Assembly (NCBI GenBank): GCA_963695985.1
Contig: CAVOIC010000003.1
Span: forward strand, 167,267-231,266
From: DATBVX01 sp963695985
Lineage (GTDB): Bacteria > Pseudomonadota > Gammaproteobacteria > Steroidobacterales > Steroidobacteraceae
Direction of reading: 5' to 3'
DNA: 64,000 bases
A program made the position numbers and the translations under genes. The notes beneath the pieces are model-generated. The model searched no databases and was not told the DNA's origin. It saw only the letters and a program-made list of their open reading frames with translations. Shown here piece by piece: positions 27,383 to 36,098 of this stretch (position 1 is the stretch's first letter; the number at the start of each line of letters is the position of its first letter).

Positions 27383-27431
27383 GAATTGCGTCGCGGCGGG
27401 GGCCGCCCGAAAGGCCGCGTATCATAGCAGG

Positions 27432-28088
27432 ATGAGCCAGTTGTTCGAGATTCACCCGCGGAACCCGCAGCTGCGGCTCATCCGGCGCGCCGTGGACATC
27501 ATCCGGGGCGGCGGCGTGATCGTCTATCCGACCGACTCGTGTTATGCCCTGGGCTGCCACCTCGGTGACAAAGACGCGCTCGAGCGGATCCGGCGGATTC
27601 GTCAGGCGGGCAAGGATCACCACTTCACACTCGTGTGCCGCGATCTGTCGGAAATCGCGCACTACGCCCGCATCGACAACAGCCAGTACCGATTGCTGCG
27701 GAAATTTACACCGGGTCCGTACACCTTCCTGCTGCGGGCCACGCGCGAAACACCGAAACGCCTGCAGAATCCGAGGCGTCGCACGATCGGCATCCGCGTT
27801 CCCGATCATCCGGTGCCACAGCTGCTGCTGCGGGAATTGGGCGAACCGATCATGAGCTCGACCCTGTTGCTCCCGGGTGATGCACTGCCGATGACCGATG
27901 CCGTGGAGATTCGCGAGCGGCTGCAGCAGCTCGTAGACGTCGTGCTCGACGGTGGCAACTGTGGCCTCGAACCTACGACCGTCATCGATCTGGTCGGCGA
28001 GATCCCGGCGATCGTGAGGCGAGGCCGGGGTCCGGCGGAAGTGTTCGAGCGGCACAGCGACGAGGGCGGGGCCTCTGCTCGCGTATAA
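27432..28088 (+). CDS. yciO: Sua5/YciO/YrdC/YwlC family protein YciO
   Basis: This has the L-threonylcarbamoyladenylate synthase fold. Starting at MSQLFEIHPRNPQLRLIRRAV it closely follows E. coli YciO (YPTDSCYALGCHL, FTLVCRDLSEIAHYA, TPGPYTFLLRATRETPKRL, TTVIDL). The protein is 218 aa. It is YciO rather than TsaC/Sua5 because it lacks the Sua5 C-terminal domain and follows YciO in the N-terminus. How far YciO contributes to tRNA t6A modification is uncertain. A longer in-frame start upstream overlaps yciB and is rejected. Confidence 0.9.
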   Translation: MSQLFEIHPRNPQLRLIRRAVDIIRGGGVIVYPTDSCYALGCHLGDKDALERIRRIRQAGKDHHFTLVCRDLSEIAHYARIDNSQYRLLRKFTPGPYTFLLRATRETPKRLQNPRRRTIGIRVPDHPVPQLLLRELGEPIMSSTLLLPGDALPMTDAVEIRERLQQLVDVVLDGGNCGLEPTTVIDLVGEIPAIVRRGRGPAEVFERHSDEGGASARV

Positions 28089-28160
28089 TCGGCGCCAACT
28101 TGCGTGGGATCGGCCACGCCCACGTCGGCGGCAAGCATCACCTTTGATATACATTATAAA
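28084..28160 (+). promoter_or_regulatory. AT-rich promoter-like patch before the M50 protease gene
   Basis: A perfect TATAAT at 28084-28089 overlaps the yciO stop, and a second AT-rich block (TATACATTATAAAC) lies at 28147-28160, 10 bp before the ATG. Neither has a good -35 element, so this is only a candidate. Confidence 0.3.
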
Positions 28161-28169
28161 CAATGGTTT

Positions 28170-28835
28170 ATGGCTAGAAACCTCATGCGGTTTCTAGCTG
28201 AGGTTGCAATCTGGGCGATACCGACGGTGCTGGCTTTCACCGTGCATGAAGTCATGCACGGGTTTGTCGCGCTCCGGTACGGCGATCACACCGCTGAACG
28301 CCTCGGCCGTCTGACGCTCAACCCGCTCCGGCACATCGACCCCATCGGTACCGTGGTGATGCCGAGCCTCGCGTTGCTGCTCAATATCCCGGTCATCGGT
28401 TGGGCGAAGCCGGTGCCGGTGACCCGAGCCAACCTGCGCAACCCGCGCACTGACATGGCGAAAGTGGCGGCGGCTGGGCCGTTGTCGAATTTCGTGCAAG
28501 CCTTCCTGTGGGCGCTGCTGCTGGCGCTGTTGCAGAAAGCGCGCGCTTTCGTCGGCGCACCTCTGTGGCTGCTGTCCATGTGTTCAGCGGGCATACTGGT
28601 GAACGTGTTGTTCGCCGTCTTCAACCTGCTGCCGATTCCGCCCCTCGATGGCAGCCGGGTTCTCCAGAGCTTCGTGCCGCCGGGGTTCGCACGCATGCTC
28701 GATCGGCTCGAGCCGTTCGGCTTCTTCGTGCTGTTTGGCCTTCTGTATGCCGGCGTGCTCAACCCGGTGCTGGGCCCGTTGTTCACGACCGTGCAGCGCC
28801 TGGTGATCGCCCTGAGCGGCGTCGAGACCGGCTGA
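28170..28835 (+). CDS. Site-2 protease family (M50) membrane metalloprotease
   Basis: This is an intramembrane zinc protease of the short type, without a PDZ domain. Starting at MARNLMRFLAEVAIW it has 221 aa with about five membrane segments. The zinc motif HEVMHGFVALRYGD (HExxH) lies in the first, and the third ligand is in NLLPIPPLDGSRVL. The spacing N-P-LR-HIDPIGTVVMPSLALLL is typical of the S2P/M50 family found next to trpS and scpA in many bacteria. The physiological substrate is unknown. It is followed 10 bp later by trpS and probably co-transcribed. Confidence 0.88.
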   Translation: MARNLMRFLAEVAIWAIPTVLAFTVHEVMHGFVALRYGDHTAERLGRLTLNPLRHIDPIGTVVMPSLALLLNIPVIGWAKPVPVTRANLRNPRTDMAKVAAAGPLSNFVQAFLWALLLALLQKARAFVGAPLWLLSMCSAGILVNVLFAVFNLLPIPPLDGSRVLQSFVPPGFARMLDRLEPFGFFVLFGLLYAGVLNPVLGPLFTTVQRLVIALSGVETG

Positions 28836-28845
28836 AGGAGCGGAT

Positions 28846-30061
28846 TTGGCAGGCACCCAAGGTAACAAGCGCGTAGTGTCGGGCATGCGGCCGACGGGCC
28901 GACTGCATCTCGGCAATTACCACGGGGCCCTGCGCAACTGGATCGAGCTGCAATACCAGTACGAGTGCTACTTCTTTGTCGCCGACTGGCACGCGCTGAC
29001 CACGGGTTACGCCGACACCGTCGCAGATACAGGAGAACGTACGAGAAGTCGTCGTCGACTGGCTGGGGGCGGGCCTTAATCCGGGAGTTGCGACTTTCTT
29101 CGTGCAGTCGCGCGTACCAGAGCACGCCGAGCTGCACCTGTTGCTGTCGATGATCACGCCCCTCGGCTGGCTCGAGCGCGTCCCGACGTACAAGGATCAG
29201 ATCGAGCAGCTCAGGGACCAGGATCTCACGACTTATGGATTTCTCGGCTACCCGTTGCTGCAGAGCGCCGACATCCTGATCTACAAGCCTGCTTTCGTTC
29301 CGGTCGGCGAAGACCAGGTCGCGCACGTCGAGATCACACGCGAAATCGCGCGGCGCTTCAACCATCTCTACGGCCGCGAGCCGGACTTCGAGCAGAAGGC
29401 CGAGAAGGCTATCAAGAGCCTGGGCGGGCGCAACAGTACGCTCTACCGGCAGCTGCGACGCAAGTTCCAGGAAGCGGGCGACGCCGAGGCTCTGGAGAAG
29501 GCGCGCGCACTCGTCGAGTCCAATGCGCGGCTGACCATGGCCGATCGGGAACGGCTGCTCGGGTACCTCGAGGGCAGCGGCGTGGCCATTCTGCCGGAGC
29601 CGCAAGTGCTCCTCACTGCCGCACCCAAGGTTCCCGGCCTCGATGGTCGCAAGATGTCGAAGTCCTACGGCAACACCATCGGCCTGCGCGAGGATCCGGA
29701 GGAGGTCGCGAAGAAGCTCAAGACCATGCAGACTGACCCGGCGCGCGTGCGGCGCACCGACCCTGGCGATCCGGACAAGTGCCCGGTATGGGACCTGCAC
29801 AAGATCTACTCTTCCGAGGAGACGCGCGAGTGGGTGCAGAAGGGTTGCCGCTCCGCTGGAATCGGCTGCCTGGAATGCAAGAAGCCCCTGATCGACAAAG
29901 TGGTGGAGGAGATCGCCGCCATCCGCAAGCGGGCACAGGAATACGAAGACAATCCCGACCTCGTTCGTGGCATCATTGACGAAGGCTGCGAGAAGGCGCG
30001 CGAAGCAGCGCGCCAGACGCTCAACGACGTGCGCGAGGCGATGGGTCTCAACTACCGCTGA
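28846..30061 (+). CDS. trpS: Tryptophan--tRNA ligase (one +1 frameshift in this sequence)
   Basis: This class I aminoacyl-tRNA synthetase has a TTG start with AAGGAG upstream. The HIGH equivalent is in GRLHLGNYHGAL and KMSKS in GRKMSKSYGNT. The frame breaks at CC 29018-29019. Before it the protein reads ...TTGYADT. After it the next frame reads QENVREVVVDWLGAGLNP and runs to the end (FFVQSRVPEHAELHLLLSMITP). Removing one C gives YADTSQIQENV and a 404-aa protein. The order M50-trpS-scpA-scpB is common. The enzyme should be essential, so a sequence error is likelier than a real lesion. Confidence 0.92.
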
Positions 30062-30079
30062 GGCGCCCATCGGAGCGAA

Positions 30080-30973
30080 ATGAAACCGGACCTCAGAGTC
30101 GTCGAAACTGTCCAGCCGGCCCCGCCGGCGGTCGAAGCCCCGCCGGAACAGGCTGAGATGCCGTTCGCGGTGATCGAGGGCGAGCCGCTCACCGAGCTGC
30201 CGCGCGACCTGTACATCCCGCCCCAGGCGCTGGAGGTGTTCCTCGAAGCGTTCGAGGGACCGCTCGACCTGCTGCTGTACCTCATCCGGCGGCAAAACCT
30301 GAACATCCTCGATATTCCGATCGCCGAAATCACCCGGCAGTACATGGAGTACATCGAGGTCATGCAGGAGCTGGAGCTCGAGCTCGCGGGCGAGTACCTG
30401 TTGATGGCCGCAATGCTGGCCGAGATCAAGTCGCGCATGCTCCTGCCGCGCGCACACCGTGAGCAGGAAGAGGAGGAAGATCCGCGCGCCGAGCTCGTGC
30501 GCCGGCTCCAGGAGTACGAGCGCTTCAAGAAGGCGGCCGAAGATATCGACGCGCTGCAACGGCTGGAACGGGACGCGTGGATCGCCACGGCCGAAGTGAC
30601 CGAACGCAAGGTGGTGCGCTTGGTGCCGCAGGTGACACTGCAGGAAATGCTGGTCGCGTTCAAGGAGGTGCTGGCCCGCTCGGCGATGTTTGCCCATCAC
30701 CACGTGCAGCGCGAGCGACTGTCGGTGCGTGAGCGCATGTCCGAGATCCTCGCCTCGCTCAGGGAATCGAGCTTCGTGGAGTTCATTCAATTGTTTCGGC
30801 CCGAGGAAGGACGCATGGGGGTCACCGTGACCTTCATCGCGATCCTGGAACTCGCGCGTGAAGGTCTGCTGGAGATCGTGCAGGCGGATGCCTACGCGCC
30901 GATTCACGTGCGCCCCGGAAACGGGGTGCCGAACCTGATGATCGTGGCCGATAACACCGGCGCGGACCACTGA
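30080..30973 (+). CDS. scpA: Segregation and condensation protein A
   Basis: This kleisin bridges the SMC heads. It has 297 aa with a non-conserved N-terminal extension of about 50 residues rich in Pro/Glu/Ala. The kleisin N-domain follows (FEGPLDLLLYLIRRQNLNILDIPIAEITRQYMEYI, then LAGEYLLMAAMLAEIKSRMLLP). An acidic linker leads to the winged-helix C-domain (FVEFIQLFRPEEGRMGVTVTFIAILELAREGLLEIVQ). It is 18 bp after trpS and 11 bp before scpB. Its partner SMC is at 19.2 kb. Confidence 0.95.
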   Translation: MKPDLRVVETVQPAPPAVEAPPEQAEMPFAVIEGEPLTELPRDLYIPPQALEVFLEAFEGPLDLLLYLIRRQNLNILDIPIAEITRQYMEYIEVMQELELELAGEYLLMAAMLAEIKSRMLLPRAHREQEEEEDPRAELVRRLQEYERFKKAAEDIDALQRLERDAWIATAEVTERKVVRLVPQVTLQEMLVAFKEVLARSAMFAHHHVQRERLSVRERMSEILASLRESSFVEFIQLFRPEEGRMGVTVTFIAILELAREGLLEIVQADAYAPIHVRPGNGVPNLMIVADNTGADH

Positions 30974-30984
30974 GGGGAGTACGA

Positions 30985-31734
30985 ATGCAGGAGCAATACC
31001 TCAAGAACGTCATCGAGGCGGCGCTGCTCGCGGCGGGACGGCCGTTATCTGTCGCCGACCTCGCCGAGATGTTCGATGAGCGTGCACGGCCGGCAAGCGA
31101 GGACGTGCGCGCCGCCCTTCGAGCGCTGGAGTCCGATTACGAAGGACGGGGCATCGAGCTGCGCGAAGTCGCAAGCGGTTTTCGCATCCAGATTCGCGGC
31201 AACATGACCGATGCAGTCTCGCGGCTGTGGCAGGAACGTCCGCAACGGTATTCGCGCGCGCTGCTCGAAACGCTGGCGCTGATCGTCTATCGGCAGCCGA
31301 TCACCCGCGCGGAGATCGAAGAGGTCCGTGGTGTCACGGTCAATCCCAACATCGTGCGCACGCTGTTCGAGCGCAACTGGATCCGCGTCGTGGGGCATCG
31401 GGAAGTGCCCGGTCGCCCGGAGCTGCTCGGCACGACCCGCGAGTTTCTCGACTACTTCAACCTTCGGAGTCTCGAGGAGCTGCCCAGCCTCGCGGCGCTG
31501 CGCGACATGGATAACCTCGGCGTACAGCTTGAGCTTGCGGGCGAGATCGGCGAGTTGCCGTCCGAGAGCCCCGATGCTGGTGTTGAGAATGCGGCGGATG
31601 AGAGCAGTGTGTCCGGGGCTACGGACGAGGAAGCGCTCGAAAGCGATGAAGCGACTTCGGGCGCTGAGCCGAGACCCGGCATGGTCGCGCGCAGCGATGA
31701 CGAGGACAGTGGCAGTCCTTACTCGCGCTACTGA
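30985..31734 (+). CDS. scpB: Segregation and condensation protein B
   Basis: This dimeric winged-helix protein binds the ScpA linker and regulates SMC. It has 249 aa with two winged-helix domains: VIEAALLAAGRPLSVADLAEMFD (about 8-75), and ALLETLALIVYRQPITRAEIEEVRGV with ELLGTTREFLDYFNLRSLEELPSL (about 85-170). After residue 180 comes an acidic low-complexity tail of about 65 residues (for example SSVSGATDEEALESDEATS), common in proteobacterial ScpB but variable. It starts 11 bp after scpA. Confidence 0.94.
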   Translation: MQEQYLKNVIEAALLAAGRPLSVADLAEMFDERARPASEDVRAALRALESDYEGRGIELREVASGFRIQIRGNMTDAVSRLWQERPQRYSRALLETLALIVYRQPITRAEIEEVRGVTVNPNIVRTLFERNWIRVVGHREVPGRPELLGTTREFLDYFNLRSLEELPSLAALRDMDNLGVQLELAGEIGELPSESPDAGVENAADESSVSGATDEEALESDEATSGAEPRPGMVARSDDEDSGSPYSRY

Positions 31735-31790
31735 CGAGGCTGCTGCGACCGCACTTCTCGCCTGCTCGCCGGACCGCGGCGTGTTACCCG

Positions 31791-32594
31791 ATGGCTGAAC
31801 GGATCCAGAAAGTGCTGGCGCGCGCCGGAGTTGCATCACGGCGCCAGGTGGAAGAGTGGATCAGGGCGGGGCGTCTCGCGATCAACGGCGCGCCGGCGAC
31901 TCTGGGTGCGCAATTGCGCGGACGGGATAAGGTCACGCTGGATGGCCGCCCGGTCCGGTTTCGCGAGCCGGAATCGGCGACGCGGGTCGTCGTGTATCAC
32001 CGCGCGGCAAGTCGCGACCTCGATGCGCCCGAGGCTGGCGAATCGGCGCAGCTCTTTGAGAAACTCCCGAGGCGTGCCGGTCGGCGCTGGATCGCGGTAA
32101 GTCCCCTGCCGCCCAACGACGGTGGACTCGAATTGCTCACCAACGACGGTGATCTGGCGCAGCGGCTGATGCGTCGGCTGGGCACGCTACGGGTGACGTT
32201 CTCGCTGCGCGTGCGCGGTGACCTCAACGAACAGCAGCTGGCCCGCCTGCGCTCCGGAGTCGTCGATCCTGAAACGACACTCGAGGTCGAATCGATCGAG
32301 CCGGCGGGCGGCGAGGGCAGCAACCGCTGGTACACGCTGGTCACGCGTGGTGGCCGAGCGCGCGACGTGCACGGCCTGGCTCAGGCTGCAGGTGTCGATC
32401 TCAGCCGGCTGATGCGCGTCGGGCTCGGCCCAGTACGCATGGACCGCAGCCTGGCCCGCGGGCGTCATCGCCCGCTGAGCTCGGCGGAGACTTCCCTGCT
32501 GTATGAACTGGCCGGCGTATCGGGCGCCGCTCAGGCGGCAACCGCGGATTCGACGCGATCTCGTCCCCGCTCCTTGGCGCGATACAAGGCCTGA
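31791..32594 (+). CDS. RluB-like rRNA pseudouridine synthase, catalytic Asp missing
   Basis: It occupies the rluB slot after scpB and has the RluB architecture: S4 domain (MAERIQKVLARAGVASRRQVEEWI) and a pseudouridine synthase domain (about 65-245). However, the catalytic motif GRLDVNT, expected after WIAV, reads SPLPPND at residues 104-110. The nucleophilic Asp is therefore Pro107 (CCG, 32109-32111). Other core motifs are also eroded: ARDVHGL replaces NREVRRL, and VYHRAASRD replaces the usual HKPxG. Length and frame are intact, so this looks like a maintained but probably inactive homologue. The last 64 bp overlap the convergent GGDEF gene. Confidence 0.8.
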   Translation: MAERIQKVLARAGVASRRQVEEWIRAGRLAINGAPATLGAQLRGRDKVTLDGRPVRFREPESATRVVVYHRAASRDLDAPEAGESAQLFEKLPRRAGRRWIAVSPLPPNDGGLELLTNDGDLAQRLMRRLGTLRVTFSLRVRGDLNEQQLARLRSGVVDPETTLEVESIEPAGGEGSNRWYTLVTRGGRARDVHGLAQAAGVDLSRLMRVGLGPVRMDRSLARGRHRPLSSAETSLLYELAGVSGAAQAATADSTRSRPRSLARYKA

Positions 32595-34858
32595 TCGGCG
32601 GCGCGCAGCAGCGCTTCGGCGCTTGTTCCGTGATCGGGATAGATCGCGACGCCGCAGGACAGGGAAACCCGCGGCAAAGCGTTTTCCAGGTGCACGACGT
32701 GAAGAGCTGCGACCGCCCGGCGCAGTTCCTCGGCACGCTGCTGAGTGATGGCGTAGGAGGCCCCCGGGAGCATCACCGCAAATTCTTCGCCACCCAGGCG
32801 GCAAGCGATGTCGCTGCCCCGAAACACGCTTTGCAACTGTCGGGCTACGGATTTGAGCAATGCATCGCCGCCATCGTGTCCGAAGGTATCGTTGATGCGT
32901 TTGAAGAAGTCGATGTCCGCAACGATCATGCCAATCGTGCGTTTCTCGCGTTCGGCACGCTGCACTTCGCGGGTCAGTGTCTGCAGCAGATAGCGACGAT
33001 TGTAGAGCTCCGTGAGCGGATCGGAGTTCGACAGCGCGCGCAGCTCCTCGCGCAGCATCAGGTTGCCGAGCGACAGCGAGATCTGTTCGGACACGGCCTC
33101 GGCGAGCGCCTGCGGCAATTCCTGCGCAAATACGCCCGGGTTCAGCTCGCGCATGCAGAGCACGCCGATCGCGCTGGCCTGCGCCATCAGCGGAACGCAC
33201 AGGGTGTTGGCGCCGTCCTGCCCATCCGTATGTCCGCAGCGCGTTTCGCGCCCGCCGGCGTAGATCGCGTGCACCTGGCCGCGTCGCAGCGCCCAGCAGT
33301 CGACCGCGCTGATCGCCGCGGGCTCGCTGGCGCTGCTACCCCACTTCGCGACCGGCTCGAATAGATCCCCGACAGCGCCGCTGAGATAAACGGTGCCGCG
33401 GAAGTCGGCAAACAGCTCACCGGCAAAGCGGGAAATGATCCGATAGGACTCCTCGCGGGTCGCGCACGCCTGCAATAACGCACCCATTTCCGCCAGCAGC
33501 GTGAATTCCCGCGCCCGCGATTGCGTGACTTCGATCTGGCTGCGCAGGCGCAGGTGCACCTGACGCAGCGCTTCCTCGGCGCGCAGCCGCTGCACCATGT
33601 CGGATTGCCGCGCGAGCACGCTCTTCTTCAGGCGCTTGCGTAGCGTGTCCATGCCGACGCCAATGTCGCCGATCTCGCCCGGTCCGCGCGGCATCTCGAT
33701 GTCGAGAGAGCCAGAGGACAGGCGCGCGGCAGCATCGCGCAGCCGTTCGATCGGGAGCACTAGGTAGAGGGTGGCGATGAGGGCGAGGCAGATCATCAAG
33801 GCGACGATGGCGGTGCCCGCGACGAGGCGCACCATGAGCACTTGCTTGCCGGTCTCGCGATCGAGCTCGACGCGTTCGGTGGTGTAGTTGACCAATACCG
33901 CGCCGATGATTCGCCCACTCTTGGCCTGGATCGGTAGCGCGTATCGATAGATGACCGGCGGATTGCCGCCGGTTCTTTCAGCGATCGTTCGTGGCTGCCC
34001 GTCGCTCAGCACCCGCGTCGCGTCGCGCAGGGCGTCACCCTGCAACGGAACCGTCATGCTCCCGGCGGGCGAGGAGTCGGCGATGATTCGACCGCCGGAC
34101 TCGAGGACCTGAATCTCTCGGTCATGTGTCAGTCCCAGGGCGGTGACACTCGCTTGCAGTTGAGCTCGGCCCGCCAAACTGCTGAGACCGCTGCCATCGC
34201 CGGCCAGCTGTTGAACCAGCAGTGCGACCGCAGACGCTCCTTCCTCCACCCGGGCGTGGAGCCGCGCCTCGGCCTGAATGCGCCCGTTCTCTGCGTACCA
34301 GAAGCCGAGCGTCATCAGCGTCAGCAGCAACGTGGCGATGATTACTGCGAGCACACGCCGGATGCCGAAGCCGCGACGGCGGTGCACTCTGAGGCGCGCG
34401 GTACGCAGCATGGCCGCCTGATCCTGGCGAATCTGCTGGTGCTGCAGGATGCGCCCCACCACGTACGGCAGCCGGTACAGATCCTCCCGCTTGAGCACGT
34501 CCTCGGCGCCGGCGGCGATCGACTCGAGATTCGTGACTTCGTCCGAACCATCGCTGAGCAGCACGACGGGAGTCTCGAGCTGCCGCTCACGCAGCGCCTG
34601 GACGACCGCCACTCCGTCAACCGAGGCCGAGCGCGCACTGCTGATGACGACATCCCAGCTGCTCTTGTCGAGGGCGGCCGCGAGCTCCTGCGGGGTGCAC
34701 ACGTGCTCGGCCGCCACCGTGTAACCCGAGCGCTCCAGCTCGCTCGTGATGCGCGCCGCCTCGTCTTTCGACTCCTCGACGATGAGCACTACGAGACGCG
34801 CGCTCAGCGAACGCGTAATGGGCCCGGCGCTGCCTTCCTGAGACTGCACGATGGTCAT
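32531..34858 (-). CDS. Membrane diguanylate cyclase with pseudo-receiver, HAMP, GAF and GGDEF
   Basis: This protein has 775 aa. An N-terminal receiver-like domain (about 20-145) has lost the phospho-acceptor Asp (WDVVISSARSAS). A helix follows near 165-187, then a periplasmic region of about 155 residues, a second helix near 345-372, HAMP, a coiled segment and a GAF-like region (about 440-590). The C-terminal GGDEF domain has the intact active motif GGEEF and the inhibitory I-site RGSD five residues before it, so it should make c-di-GMP under product control. It is the last gene of the leftward csrA-EAL-GGDEF set. Confidence 0.88.
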   Translation of the reverse strand: MTIVQSQEGSAGPITRSLSARLVVLIVEESKDEAARITSELERSGYTVAAEHVCTPQELAAALDKSSWDVVISSARSASVDGVAVVQALRERQLETPVVLLSDGSDEVTNLESIAAGAEDVLKREDLYRLPYVVGRILQHQQIRQDQAAMLRTARLRVHRRRGFGIRRVLAVIIATLLLTLMTLGFWYAENGRIQAEARLHARVEEGASAVALLVQQLAGDGSGLSSLAGRAQLQASVTALGLTHDREIQVLESGGRIIADSSPAGSMTVPLQGDALRDATRVLSDGQPRTIAERTGGNPPVIYRYALPIQAKSGRIIGAVLVNYTTERVELDRETGKQVLMVRLVAGTAIVALMICLALIATLYLVLPIERLRDAAARLSSGSLDIEMPRGPGEIGDIGVGMDTLRKRLKKSVLARQSDMVQRLRAEEALRQVHLRLRSQIEVTQSRAREFTLLAEMGALLQACATREESYRIISRFAGELFADFRGTVYLSGAVGDLFEPVAKWGSSASEPAAISAVDCWALRRGQVHAIYAGGRETRCGHTDGQDGANTLCVPLMAQASAIGVLCMRELNPGVFAQELPQALAEAVSEQISLSLGNLMLREELRALSNSDPLTELYNRRYLLQTLTREVQRAEREKRTIGMIVADIDFFKRINDTFGHDGGDALLKSVARQLQSVFRGSDIACRLGGEEFAVMLPGASYAITQQRAEELRRAVAALHVVHLENALPRVSLSCGVAIYPDHGTSAEALLRAADQALYRAKERGRDRVESAVAA

Positions 34859-34883
34859 TGTGCGTCGCCTTGCAGCGAATCCT

Positions 34884-36098
34884 TCAGCGGGCAGCGGCGC
34901 CCAGGAACTCGTCAGCCTCGGCGCGCGCGACGAACTGCTCGATTTCGAGCGCGCGCATCGGTTTGGCGATCAGCACGCCCTGCATCGAATCGCAGCCGGA
35001 TTCAGCCAGGAAATCGAAGGCCGCCTGCGTCTCGACGCCCTCGCCGCAGACCCGCATCGACAATCGATGTGCCAGATCAATGATCGCCGCAACAATGGTT
35101 GAGGCTTCGCGCACGTCGGGAACATCGTGGATCAGCGCGCGATCGATCTTGATCTCGTTGAAGGGGAGGCGGCACAACTCCGTGAGCGAGGAGTAGCCGG
35201 TGCCGAAGTCATCGAGCGACAGAGCTACGCCGTGCAGGCGCAACCGACTCAGCACGTCGTGCACCAGCTCCCGGTCCTGGAGCGATGCTGCTTCGATGAC
35301 CTCGAGCGTCATGTGCTCCGGCGGCACGCCATTCTCGTGCAGCGTGCGCATGAACCGTTCAAGAAAACCACCGTCGCGCACGAGCGTCGGAGCGAGGTTG
35401 ATCGCCATCGTGAGTTCCAGTCCGCGGGCGTGCCACAGGCCCGCTTGGTGGATCGCCGCGTCGAAGACAAAATCGGTGAGGGCCTGGAGCTGTCCGGCTG
35501 TCTCTGCAACCTTGAGGAACTGTCCGGGGTAGAGCAGGCCGCGGTGCGGATGCTGCCAGCGGACCAGGGCCTCGACGCCGCGTACCAGCCAGCGCTCACC
35601 CAGGCGCGCGACGCTCGGCTGGTAGTGCAGCAGCAGCTCATCGCCTGCGAGCGCCTGCTTGATCTCTGCGACGCTGATCGGGGCCGATGCCGCACCGTGC
35701 CGCGCCAGGAGCGTCGCCAGTGCATTCATCATCAACGGCCGTTCGAGCGTGCCTGCGACTTCGAGCGACAAGGCGCTCGCCGCACGCATCGCATTGGACA
35801 ACTTGCGCACATCGCCACCCTTGAGCAGCACGATCTGTGACTGCAGGTGCAGACCGGCGAGGAACTCGAGCGCTTGCACGGCATCAACGCCAGGCGTCTC
35901 CAGGTCGATGACGATGGCAAGTGGCGTGGGATTCACCAGCTCCTGCAGGGACTGCAAGGTGCTGGCCACCTGCCACTCGTGGACGATAGCGGGGCCGGCA
36001 CCGTGAATCGTGTCGAGAAACTGGTAATCCTCGGCGACGATCAATACGCGATTGCGGGGCGCTTCCATGGCGAGTTTCTCCAATGCCTCAGACGTCAT
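34884..36098 (-). CDS. EAL-domain c-di-GMP phosphodiesterase with degenerate receiver domain
   Basis: This 404-aa soluble protein has an N-terminal receiver-like domain (about 14-130). It keeps an Asp in AIVIDLETPG but lacks the conserved Thr/Ser and has Arg for the Lys (TLERPL). The EAL domain (about 145-395) has the catalytic set: GVEALVRW, NLAP, LEVIE, DDFGTGYSSL, KIDRALI and GEGVET. It is thus probably active in hydrolysing c-di-GMP. Its ATG follows the csrA stop directly (TGAATG), indicating translational coupling. The GGDEF gene follows after 25 bp. Confidence 0.88.
   Translation of the reverse strand: MTSEALEKLAMEAPRNRVLIVAEDYQFLDTIHGAGPAIVHEWQVASTLQSLQELVNPTPLAIVIDLETPGVDAVQALEFLAGLHLQSQIVLLKGGDVRKLSNAMRAASALSLEVAGTLERPLMMNALATLLARHGAASAPISVAEIKQALAGDELLLHYQPSVARLGERWLVRGVEALVRWQHPHRGLLYPGQFLKVAETAGQLQALTDFVFDAAIHQAGLWHARGLELTMAINLAPTLVRDGGFLERFMRTLHENGVPPEHMTLEVIEAASLQDRELVHDVLSRLRLHGVALSLDDFGTGYSSLTELCRLPFNEIKIDRALIHDVPDVREASTIVAAIIDLAHRLSMRVCGEGVETQAAFDFLAESGCDSMQGVLIAKPMRALEIEQFVARAEADEFLGAAAR

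Noticed and set aside
28286..30970. 894-codon open frame on the minus strand
   Set aside because: It runs antisense through the M50 gene, trpS and scpA, all of which have clear family motifs. Its residues are Arg/His/Gln/Leu-rich, as expected of GC-rich shadow frames.
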